A DNA stretch of 10,271 bases from JAAYHC01 sp964483175. GTDB lineage: Bacteria > Bacillota > UBA5301. The stretch is taken from contig CAZAAT010000075.1 in assembly GCA_964483175.1 (NCBI GenBank), positions 1-10,271 on the forward strand, given 5' to 3'. Position numbers and translations under genes: made by a program. Positions 1 through 6,662 of the stretch are shown here, in pieces. A model generated the notes under the pieces. It saw only the letters and a list, made by a program, of their open reading frames with translations, did not search any database and was not told where the DNA came from. Each line of letters starts with the position of its first letter. Positions within the stretch are counted from its first letter, which is position 1.

Positions 1-81
1 ACAGATCTCATGTCCTGAGTTGGCTAGAGCTAAAAGCGTCGGAACGGCGAACTCGGGCGTTCCCATGAAAACTAATCTCAT
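1..81 (-). CDS. fmt: Methionyl-tRNA formyltransferase, N-terminal fragment (runs off left edge)
   Basis: Only the first 27 codons are present, because the gene leaves the window at base 1. The peptide begins MRLVFMGTPEFAVPTL, the typical opening of methionyl-tRNA formyltransferase: the first beta strand and loop of the formyltransferase Rossmann-like domain. The family adds a formyl group from 10-formyl-tetrahydrofolate to Met-tRNAfMet in the cytoplasm, making the initiator for translation. The start ATG (81-79) overlaps the TGA stop of def (80-78) as ATGA, which suggests translational coupling. Def removes the formyl group that Fmt adds, and def-fmt is a classic bacterial pair. The catalytic and tRNA-binding parts lie outside the window, so integrity cannot be judged. 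Confidence 0.9.
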   Translation of the reverse strand, partial: MRLVFMGTPEFAVPTLLALANSGHEIC

Positions 82-572
82 TGTTGATCCTCCGATAAGC
101 CAAGTTTGGCCTGAAGTTCAGGCAATCCGCTAATACCTGTGGCTTTGTCAATAAAGAGGATACCATCTAAGTGATCAATTTCGTGCTGTAAGATCCTAGC
201 TAACAAACCGGATGCCTGAATCCGTTGTGACTTGCCTTTTTCATCAAGCGACTCTACTACAATATCGCTGAATCGCTCTACATAGCCAAGTACTCCGGGC
301 AAACTCAGACATCCCTCAACATCGGTCTCTGAACCCTCGGCCTGCACAATTTCCGGATTGATTAAAGCTATCGGGCCGTCCCCGGGATCAACGACTATCA
401 CTCGCAAGTTCTCGCCAATTTGCGGAGCGGCGAGCCCTACGCCATCGGTCGCATACATTGTTTCTAGCATGTCCTTGGTTAGCTTTACAATCCGTTTAGT
501 CACCTTTGGCACCTTCTGGGCCTTGGACCTTAGAATAGCAGAGCCAAGCTTAGTTACCTCTAGTACTGCCAT
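78..572 (-). CDS. def: Peptide deformylase
   Basis: This metalloenzyme removes the formyl group from the N-terminal methionine of nascent proteins at the ribosome exit. All three family motifs are visible (numbering from the start chosen here, 164 residues): GVGLAAPQ at 44-51, EGCLS with metal ligand Cys88, and HEIDH with His130, His134 and catalytic Glu131. The frame is open to an ATG at 602 that overlaps the priA stop as TAATG. I prefer the ATG at 572: an AAAGGG sequence lies 8 bases before it, the protein then begins MAVLEVTKLG as in most deformylases, and the 602 start has no recognisable ribosome binding site. The 10 extra residues are atypical for the family. Its stop overlaps the fmt start by four bases, so the two are likely co-translated. 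Confidence 0.95.
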   Translation of the reverse strand: MAVLEVTKLGSAILRSKAQKVPKVTKRIVKLTKDMLETMYATDGVGLAAPQIGENLRVIVVDPGDGPIALINPEIVQAEGSETDVEGCLSLPGVLGYVERFSDIVVESLDEKGKSQRIQASGLLARILQHEIDHLDGILFIDKATGISGLPELQAKLGLSEDQQ

Positions 573-601
573 ATGTCTTACCCTTTCTACACTCAAACTC
601 A

Positions 602-3028
602 TTATAAGAAAGAAACTGGGTCTACATCAATACTGACACGAATATCAGCCTCATGTAAACCAGATAATTTGTGACAACAATTATAAATAATGATACGGTC
701 CTGGTCGTTAATTCCAAGAACAGGCCACTTAATCACAATCTGATAACGATACCGATTGCGCAGTTTTGGCAGCGGGGCGGGATGAGCAGATAGCACTTTG
801 GCTTCGGGCGACAGTTCGCCGCGAAGTTGCTGCTCCAGCATGGTAGCTGCTTGCAACCCTGCATCTTCTTGCGGGCAGCTAATCAATATCAGTAACATAT
901 CACAAAATGGTGGGTAATTCAAGCGGCGACGAAATAGCAGCTCCTGATGATAAAACTTCGCGTAATCGTGTTTAGCGGCAGTTTGAATACTATAATGGTC
1001 CGGATTATAAGTCTGAACAACCACGTATCCCGGTACACTACCTCTGCCAGCTCGCCCGGCAACTTGACTAATGAGTTGGAAAGTGCGTTCACTGCTAGCA
1101 AAATCAGGCATGTTCAGGGATAAGTCAGCAGCAATCACCCCAACAACGGTAACCCGCGGGAAATCCAGGCCTTTAGCAACCATCTGAGTGCCAACTAAAA
1201 TATCTGTCTGCCCGGCTGAAAACGAACTTAGGATTTTTTGAATGCTTCCCTTATTTATTGAGGTTTCTCCGTCCAGGCGAGCCACTTGTGCAGTAGGAAA
1301 ATACTTATGAATCTCACGCTCTACCCGCTCGGTGCCGACGCCAAATTCACGGATATATGGACTATCACAAATCGGGCACGATTTTGGTAAAGGCGCCTCA
1401 TGCAGGCAATAGTGACAAGCCAAACGCGGCATCGCCCGGTGTACCGTCAACGAGACTTCGCAATTTGGACATTGGATAACGTGTCCGCATGAACGGCACA
1501 ACACAAATGAGGCAAAGCCCTTCCGATTTAAAAACAAAATCGCCTGTTGCTTGGCTTGAAGCGCCTGTTCCACCCGGTACAAAAGAGACCGACTAAAGAT
1601 GGAACGATTGCCCGCTTTAAGCTCTTCGCGCATATCACAGATTTCGACCGTTGGTAAACTGCTCTGCCCTATTCTTTGTGATAATGTATGTAGCTGATAT
1701 CTGCCGGTTGTTGTTTGGTAATAACTAGTAATTGAAGGCGTAGCACTGCCCAATACGAGTACAGAGCCGGACTGGCGTGCGAGTGCTTCGGCTACAGTAG
1801 GTCCATGATAGAACGGGGTTTCCCCTTGTTTATAACTATTTTCGTGCTCCTCATCAACAACAATCAAGCCTAGGTTTGTCAGTGGCGCAAAAACTGCCGA
1901 ACGAGCACCTAAAATAACCTGAGCTTGGCCTAGCCGGATTCTGTTCCATTCATCGAAACGCTCACCTGTGCTCAAACGACTATGTAGCACCGCAACCTTA
2001 CTCGGAAAAGCTGCATTAAACTCAGCCGCAATCTGCGGCGTCAACGCTATCTCCGGCACTAGAATCAGAACAGATCTCTTCGATTCGAGCACTTTTCTGG
2101 CCAAACTTTTATAGATCTCCGTTTTTCCACTGCCAGTGACGCCATGAATCAGGTGAACGCTAAATCCCAAACCCAACTGAGCTGAGATCTGGCGATATAT
2201 TTTGCTTTGATCTGGAGTGAGTTGTAAATCTTTATCTTCCGGCTGTTGGGTTAGCTCCAGCGGTCGTCTATTTTGAGTTAAAGTTACTTCTTTGACCAAA
2301 CCTTTTTTCACTAAAGCAGTGACCACAGGCCTGCTTACTCCGGTACCTTGAAAGATCTCGTTATAAGTTGCTGGGCTATGGTCACCTAAAAAATCAACGA
2401 CTTTTTGTTGCAGAGCGGTCAGCTTGTGAAATACGCCTGAAATAAGCACATATCCTTTAATCGATTTAGCCCGCACGGTATCAGCGGAAAGCTGGTGCTT
2501 CTTCAAGACTAAACCAGCCGAATAGAGTTCTTTCAGGGCTGAATCCGCACTGCCCCCAAAAGATTTGCAAATCTCTCGACGGGAGACCGGTTTGTCTTTT
2601 GAGACCAAATAAGCGAGTATTGATTTGGCATCAGGTGATAAGCTGGTCTTGTTTTCGGATTGAGTGCCATCAGCCAATGCTACTTGATAATACAACTGAT
2701 ATCTGCCCTGAAAGCTCCCGGGAACCATCGTTTCCAGGACAATTGCTAATGGACTAAGATAATAACCTGAGATCCACGAAGCCAACTTGATTTGCCCCGG
2801 CGTTAACCATAATTCCTCTGGTTCAATATCATTAATGGCTTTTAAGGGACTTGTGGTCTCCGGCTCCTCGGAGATCTCGAAAACATATCCGTGGACAGGA
2901 CGGTTGCCAAAGGGAACTGTGACCTTGGCACCTTCTTGGATGGCCTGAACAAAACCTGGTGGAATAACGTAGTCGTATAATTGACTACGTTGACCGGTAT
3001 TAACTAACACGGCAACTTTTGCAATCAA
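602..3028 (-). CDS. priA: Primosomal replication restart helicase PriA
   Basis: A 3'-to-5' superfamily 2 DNA helicase that recognises stalled forks and reloads the replisome away from oriC. With the start chosen here (808 residues) the order is: N-terminal DNA-binding domain (about 1-100), winged-helix region, helicase core with Walker A GVTGSGKT (296-303) and Walker B DEEH (392-395), a zinc module with eight cysteines (C511, C514, C520, C523, C538, C541, C551, C554) inserted in the second RecA lobe, motif V near GTQMVAKGLDFP (613-624), motif VI QVAGRAGRG (655-663) and the C-terminal domain. The complete zinc and ATPase sets suggest a working enzyme. The frame also has an ATG at 3043 overlapping the coaBC stop (TAATG), but no ribosome site precedes it. 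The TTG at 3028 has GAGGT six bases upstream and gives MIAKVAVLV, matching the usual PriA N-terminus. Confidence 0.95.
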   Translation of the reverse strand: MIAKVAVLVNTGQRSQLYDYVIPPGFVQAIQEGAKVTVPFGNRPVHGYVFEISEEPETTSPLKAINDIEPEELWLTPGQIKLASWISGYYLSPLAIVLETMVPGSFQGRYQLYYQVALADGTQSENKTSLSPDAKSILAYLVSKDKPVSRREICKSFGGSADSALKELYSAGLVLKKHQLSADTVRAKSIKGYVLISGVFHKLTALQQKVVDFLGDHSPATYNEIFQGTGVSRPVVTALVKKGLVKEVTLTQNRRPLELTQQPEDKDLQLTPDQSKIYRQISAQLGLGFSVHLIHGVTGSGKTEIYKSLARKVLESKRSVLILVPEIALTPQIAAEFNAAFPSKVAVLHSRLSTGERFDEWNRIRLGQAQVILGARSAVFAPLTNLGLIVVDEEHENSYKQGETPFYHGPTVAEALARQSGSVLVLGSATPSITSYYQTTTGRYQLHTLSQRIGQSSLPTVEICDMREELKAGNRSIFSRSLLYRVEQALQAKQQAILFLNRKGFASFVLCRSCGHVIQCPNCEVSLTVHRAMPRLACHYCLHEAPLPKSCPICDSPYIREFGVGTERVEREIHKYFPTAQVARLDGETSINKGSIQKILSSFSAGQTDILVGTQMVAKGLDFPRVTVVGVIAADLSLNMPDFASSERTFQLISQVAGRAGRGSVPGYVVVQTYNPDHYSIQTAAKHDYAKFYHQELLFRRRLNYPPFCDMLLILISCPQEDAGLQAATMLEQQLRGELSPEAKVLSAHPAPLPKLRNRYRYQIVIKWPVLGINDQDRIIIYNCCHKLSGLHEADIRVSIDVDPVSFL

Positions 3029-3042
3029 ATAATTACCTCTCA

Positions 3043-4239
3043 TTACTGGTTTACTGTAAACACCAAATCACAAAGATAGTGCGCAATCTCTTCTTTACTA
3101 ACCTCTTTAAAGTGGTGACTTGATCCGTCTTTACCCAAAACTACCACCTCTGACTGGACTGAAGAGCCAAAGCCTTTATTGGTTTTATAAACACTATTAG
3201 CCACAATAAAGTCCAAGCCCTTGGCAACCAGTTTTCGTTTGGCCTGTTTGATTAGGTCTGCTTCGGTTTCTGCTGCAAATCCGACAATGATTTGCTCTGG
3301 CCGGCGAACCGCTTTTACCTCTAACAAGATATCCGGATTGCGCTCTAGTTCCAGCGTGGTCATGTCTGATTGTGTTTTTTTGATTTTTTCAGCAGCTTCT
3401 AACTTCGGTCGGTAATCCGCCACCGCCGCTGTCTTAAATAAGACATCAACCGTCGGCAAATGCGCCAAGACAGCATTTAACATATCTTGTGCCGATACTA
3501 CTGGAATAAGCTGAATATAATCGGGAACCTTGGCGGCGCATTGCCCCAAGATTAAGGTAACTTCTGCACCTCTTTGCCAGGCTGCTTTGGCGATTTCTAG
3601 CCCCATTTTCCCCGTCGAAGGGTTGGAGAGAAATCTAACCGGGTCAAGATACTCCCTTGTCGGACCAGCAGTTATTAATACTCTTTTCCCTTGATATGAC
3701 TGAACGGTCAAGGCTTTTGCCATTTCAGCCAAGATCCGATCAAGCTCTGGAAATCTGCCCTTCCCACTAGTTCCGCAGGCGAGATTGCCAACGTCAGGAT
3801 TAACTACCCTAACACCTCTGGTAGCAAGGATTTTAAGATTAGCCTGAACCGCAGGATTGTCCCACATCACGGAATTCATGGATGGGACTACCACAATCGG
3901 AGCAGTAGCTGCCATCAACATAGTCGAGACCAAATCGTCTGCAATTCCGCATGCCATTTTAGCTAGAATATTAGCCGTGGCTGGAGCCACCACAATCAAG
4001 TCGCATTCTTGCCCCAGAGAAATATGCGGAATCTCCTCTGAAGATCCCCATAGATCTACATAAACCTTCGTCCTGGCCAAGGCCTCAAAACACTCTGGAG
4101 AAATAAAAGAGGTAGCATTTTTGGTCATCGCTACCTTTACCTCGGCACCCTCCTGGCGCAATTTGCTCACTAGAGAGCAGGTTTTATACGCCGCGATACC
4201 GCCTGTGACGGCCACGACCACTTTTTTATTACTCCACAT
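3043..4239 (-). CDS. coaBC: Bifunctional phosphopantothenoylcysteine decarboxylase / phosphopantothenate-cysteine ligase
   Basis: This fused enzyme performs two consecutive steps of coenzyme A synthesis: CTP-dependent ligation of cysteine to 4'-phosphopantothenate (CoaB part), then FMN-dependent decarboxylation to 4'-phosphopantetheine (CoaC part). In 398 residues the N-terminal CoaC flavoprotein domain (about 1-175) shows the catalytic His72 in PHISL, the substrate motif PSMNSVMW (119-126) and the active-site Cys155 in LACG. The C-terminal CoaB domain (about 185-395) shows ITAGPTRE (189-196), NPSTGKMG (206-213), AAVADYRP (271-278) and KIKK (285-288). The length matches the usual fusion. The ATG at 4239 has GAGAGG five bases upstream and sits 14 bases after the rpoZ stop. 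The gmk-rpoZ-coaBC-priA order is widespread in bacteria. Confidence 0.96.
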   Translation of the reverse strand: MWSNKKVVVAVTGGIAAYKTCSLVSKLRQEGAEVKVAMTKNATSFISPECFEALARTKVYVDLWGSSEEIPHISLGQECDLIVVAPATANILAKMACGIADDLVSTMLMAATAPIVVVPSMNSVMWDNPAVQANLKILATRGVRVVNPDVGNLACGTSGKGRFPELDRILAEMAKALTVQSYQGKRVLITAGPTREYLDPVRFLSNPSTGKMGLEIAKAAWQRGAEVTLILGQCAAKVPDYIQLIPVVSAQDMLNAVLAHLPTVDVLFKTAAVADYRPKLEAAEKIKKTQSDMTTLELERNPDILLEVKAVRRPEQIIVGFAAETEADLIKQAKRKLVAKGLDFIVANSVYKTNKGFGSSVQSEVVVLGKDGSSHHFKEVSKEEIAHYLCDLVFTVNQ

Positions 4240-4253
4240 CTCAACCTCTCCCG

Positions 4254-4454
4254 CTATTTAATCCCTTCACGAGTTGGCTGATAGGTGATCTTACCCTCGG
4301 CTATCTCTCGCAATGCAATTGTTACCGGTTTTTCGCCTTGATCACCTTGTTCTTCAAGCACTTGCCTGGCTCTCTTAGCAGCAGTTACTACTAAGGCATA
4401 CTTGTTATCAATTTGCTTGGTAAGTTCATCGATTGTTACCAGTTTATTAGACAT
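4254..4454 (-). CDS. rpoZ: RNA polymerase omega subunit
   Basis: The smallest subunit of RNA polymerase core; it wraps the beta' C-terminus and aids assembly, and in some bacteria forms part of a ppGpp site. The product is 66 residues, normal for short Firmicutes omega proteins. Visible family segments are the N-terminal IDELTKQIDNKYALVVTAAK region (7-26) with the conserved helix running into RARQVLEE, and KPVTIALREIAEGKI (42-56). The ATG at 4454 follows GGAGGGG at a spacing of six bases, and starts three bases after the gmk stop codon, so translation is probably coupled. The identification rests on the motif pattern, the length and the position between gmk and coaBC, all in agreement. Confidence 0.95.
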   Translation of the reverse strand: MSNKLVTIDELTKQIDNKYALVVTAAKRARQVLEEQGDQGEKPVTIALREIAEGKITYQPTREGIK

Positions 4455-4457
4455 GCA

Positions 4458-5099
4458 CTACCCCTCCGACCCTTCAAAAAACTCAGCTGGATCATAGCTA
4501 CTTAACCAGCGGAAAACTCGCGCTTTTTCAGCAGTAATAATGGCAGATATCTGTCGTACCGCTTGATCTAAATTATCATTACAAACAACGTAGTCATAAT
4601 CGACAATCCGTTTTATCTCCTGACGGGCTGCGCAGAGTCGTCCCTCAATCTCCTGCTCTGTTTCGGCCCCCCTAGCAACTATCCGCTCTCGTAAAGCTTC
4701 TAACGACGGGGGTAACAAGAAAATTTTAACCGCTGCAGGCATGCGCTCAGCGATCTGCGCAGCACCCTGAATATCAACGTCAAGAATCACATCATATCCG
4801 AGACCAAGCCTTTTTTCGACAAACTCACGGGGTGTCCCGTACCTGTTACCACAAAACTCCGCCCATTCAAGAAGTTGCCCTTGATTAATCAGATCGGTAA
4901 AATGCTCCTGATTACAAAAAAAATAATGCACGCCATCCACTTCCCCAGGCCGTGGTTTCCGAGTGGTGGCAGATATTGAATAGGATAGACCGGGAACCTG
5001 ACTTATAACCTGATTTAACACCGTATTTTTCCCAACCCCGGAAGGGCCGGAAAGTACAATTAGAAGACCCTTTGACGGTTTATGTATGATATCCTTCAT
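4458..5099 (-). CDS. gmk: Guanylate kinase
   Basis: Phosphorylates GMP to GDP with ATP, the obligatory step toward GTP and dGTP. In 213 residues the P-loop is GPSGVGKNT (18-26); Asn25 stands where glycine or serine is more usual. The GMP-binding part follows with ATTRKPRPGEVDGVHYFF (44-61), and DVDIQGA (108-114) precedes the lid and C-terminal helices. Length and domain order are standard for bacterial Gmk. The ATG at 5099 directly abuts the TAA stop of remA (TAAATG) with only a weak purine-rich stretch upstream, so translation probably depends on coupling to remA. In several Firmicutes Gmk is known to be inhibited by (p)ppGpp; that is family knowledge and is not shown by this sequence. Confidence 0.96.
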   Translation of the reverse strand: MKDIIHKPSKGLLIVLSGPSGVGKNTVLNQVISQVPGLSYSISATTRKPRPGEVDGVHYFFCNQEHFTDLINQGQLLEWAEFCGNRYGTPREFVEKRLGLGYDVILDVDIQGAAQIAERMPAAVKIFLLPPSLEALRERIVARGAETEQEIEGRLCAARQEIKRIVDYDYVVCNDNLDQAVRQISAIITAEKARVFRWLSSYDPAEFFEGSEG

Positions 5100-5366
5100 T
5101 TACTCTACTGATTCCACTCCCGGCTCCTTAATAACCAGACGGTGTGCAACAGTTTCAGGTTGAACCGCAGATAAAATGACATGATCACTATCCGCGATAA
5201 TTACCGCTCTGGTCCTCCGACCATAAGTTGCATCGATGAGCATCCCGCGATCACGTGCCTCTTGAATGATCCGTTTGATGGGAGCAGATTCTGGGCTGAC
5301 AATGGCTACAATCCGATTCGCAGCTACGATATTGCCAAATCCGATATTTATTAATTTGATATCCAT
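5100..5366 (-). CDS. remA: RemA family DNA-binding regulator (DUF370)
   Basis: An 88-residue protein of the RemA/DUF370 family. In Bacillus subtilis RemA is a DNA-binding activator of biofilm matrix and osmoprotection genes and assembles into ring-like oligomers that wrap DNA. Family features seen here are the opening MDIKLINIGFGN, the segment VAIVSPESAPIKRII (19-33) and the basic YGRRTRAVII (48-57); Arg18 and the arginines at 50, 51 and 53 are plausible DNA contacts. The ATG at 5366 has AGGAGG about ten bases upstream, within the 24-base gap after mihF. Location upstream of gmk is common for this family in Firmicutes and is not evidence of a function in nucleotide metabolism. The regulatory targets in this organism cannot be inferred. 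Confidence 0.92.
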   Translation of the reverse strand: MDIKLINIGFGNIVAANRIVAIVSPESAPIKRIIQEARDRGMLIDATYGRRTRAVIIADSDHVILSAVQPETVAHRLVIKEPGVESVE

Positions 5367-5390
5367 TTCTAAAGATCCTCCTCGTCGCCC

Positions 5391-5699
5391 TTAACCCAAC
5401 TTCTCCATCAACGCATTGCGTTGACGCTCTCCGAGCCCTTGGACCCTGCGACTTTCATTAATGCCGATATCCTCCATAATTTTTCTGGTCGATACCTTCC
5501 CGATCTTTGGCAGTGACTCAAGTAAATATGAAACCCTCATTCGTAAAATTGCTTCATCGTCAGTATTTGCCAAAACATCGGCTAATGTTAGTTGCCCTGA
5601 TTTGAGCTGCTTGCGAATCTGAGATCGTCTCGAGCGCATCTCTTGAGCCTTTTTAAGCGCTCTTTGTTTTTCTTCGGGAGTAAGCTTTGGTAATACCAT
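5391..5699 (-). CDS. mihF: Integration host factor, actinobacterial type (mIHF)
   Basis: A 102-residue basic protein that I recognise as the integration host factor of actinobacterial type, a nucleoid-associated protein unrelated in fold to enterobacterial IHF. It has a lysine/arginine-rich N-terminal helix (about 5-33), then LTLADVLA (37-44), and a helix-two-turn-helix-like DNA-binding part: LPKIGKVSTRKIMEDIGI (63-80) followed by ESRRVQGLGERQRNAL (82-97). That last stretch is the family signature. The ATG at 5699 has a near-perfect AAGGAGGTG seven bases upstream, the strongest ribosome site in the window. In Actinobacteria mihF also lies just upstream of gmk-rpoZ-coaBC. In this Firmicutes-like setting it sits between yicC and remA. 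Role by family: DNA bending and compaction; targets here are unknown. Confidence 0.88.
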   Translation of the reverse strand: MVLPKLTPEEKQRALKKAQEMRSRRSQIRKQLKSGQLTLADVLANTDDEAILRMRVSYLLESLPKIGKVSTRKIMEDIGINESRRVQGLGERQRNALMEKLG

Positions 5700-5724
5700 T
5701 AGTTTTCACCTCCTTGTACGTAGA

Positions 5725-6603
5725 TTACTCCAAATTTTGAGCTTGTTCACGAATCTTTTCAATCTCTGCTTTAACAAGAATAACTTCTGAAGCGATTGCT
5801 TCATCGTTCGCCTTCGAGCCGATTGTGTTGATTTCGCGATTTAACTCTTGAACTATAAAATCTAGCTTTCGTCCTACCTGACCCGACTCCTGCAGCAACC
5901 TCTGCGTTTCTTTAAGGTGACTCGACAGTCGAATAATCTCCTCGGTAATATTGCTTTTATCTGCAAATATAGCTGCTTCGGCAGCAATACGGTCCTTGTC
6001 AAATAGGCCATCCTGGATATACAAGGCCATCCTTTCCGCCAGTCGACATCTATAGTCTTCTACCACCGCTGGACTGCGCTCAGCAATGCGCTTAACCATC
6101 TGCTCAATGAGCTCTAAACGGTACAAAATATCCTGGGTTAAGCGCTCTCCCTCGTCCTTTCTCATCTGGAGAACCTGATCGAGTGCTAGCTGCAGAGCCT
6201 GCTCGACGACGCTCCACACCTCTGTTTGATCTAAGCTCTCCTCCTCTATAGCTAGTACATCCGGAAGATTTAACAAAAACTCGGCGGAGAGGCTACCATC
6301 TACACCATAACGCTCAGCCAGCTGACGAGCAGCACTAACATATGACTCAGCTAGTCCCCAATTAATCCGATGAAGATATGGTCTTTCCCCTATCGGGGAA
6401 ATTGTAACGTAAACATCAATCCGGCCCCTAGCTAGCCTACCTGAGACAATCCGACGAATCTCCGATTCAAAAACGGAAAGACTTTTGGGTGCTTTAATTG
6501 AGATATCACTATAACGGTGATTAACAGTTTTGACTTCGACCCCTGCCAACCAGTTAGTGTCAGCATACTCCGCGCGCCCGAAGCCAGTCATGCTATATGG
6601 CAA
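5725..6603 (-). CDS. yicC: YicC/YloC family endoribonuclease
   Basis: A protein of the YicC/YloC family; characterised members in E. coli and B. subtilis are metal-dependent endoribonucleases acting on RNA in the cytoplasm. With the start chosen here it has 292 residues, the normal length. The N-terminus MPYSMTGFGRAE matches the family's M-x-x-SMTGFG opening. VKTVNHRY (24-31) is also typical, and the C-terminal DUF1732 part carries GRKLDFIVQELNREINTIGSKA (split here as GRKLDF 244-249 and QELNREINT 252-260), ending in KIREQAQN. The middle is helical and probably coiled-coil. The frame is open to a TTG at 6618, but the TTG at 6603 has GGAGCGGGAT at suitable distance and restores the family N-terminus. 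It lies 60 bases after the ATPase gene and 25 before mihF. Confidence 0.93.
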   Translation of the reverse strand: MPYSMTGFGRAEYADTNWLAGVEVKTVNHRYSDISIKAPKSLSVFESEIRRIVSGRLARGRIDVYVTISPIGERPYLHRINWGLAESYVSAARQLAERYGVDGSLSAEFLLNLPDVLAIEEESLDQTEVWSVVEQALQLALDQVLQMRKDEGERLTQDILYRLELIEQMVKRIAERSPAVVEDYRCRLAERMALYIQDGLFDKDRIAAEAAIFADKSNITEEIIRLSSHLKETQRLLQESGQVGRKLDFIVQELNREINTIGSKANDEAIASEVILVKAEIEKIREQAQNLE

Positions 6604-6662
6604 GCTATCCCGCTCCAATTACAAAATCTAGTTCTTTATTCAACTTGTGGTATTAAAATCCT
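6604..6662 (-). other. Gap between Ca2+ ATPase and yicC
   Basis: An AT-rich 59-base spacer. It contains the yicC ribosome binding site (GGAGCGGGAT on the minus strand, around 6605-6615). I see no hairpin followed by a T-run and no pair of promoter hexamers with acceptable match and spacing. Read-through from the ATPase gene into yicC is therefore plausible. Confidence 0.5.

Noticed and set aside
3374..3389. Two runs of T on the plus strand (A-runs in the coding strand of coaBC), possible slippage site or terminator
   Set aside because: They encode the conserved KIKK segment of the CoaB domain, there is no hairpin beside them, and the frame continues intact.
3873..3884. PSMN in place of PAMN in the CoaC active-site motif
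   Set aside because: The family pattern is P-x-M-N-x-x-M-W, which is fully met; the second position is variable.
6604..6662. Possible promoter in front of yicC (TTGAAT with TAATTG 16 bases later)
   Set aside because: The -10 element matches the consensus at only about two positions. It is no better than chance in an AT-rich gap.
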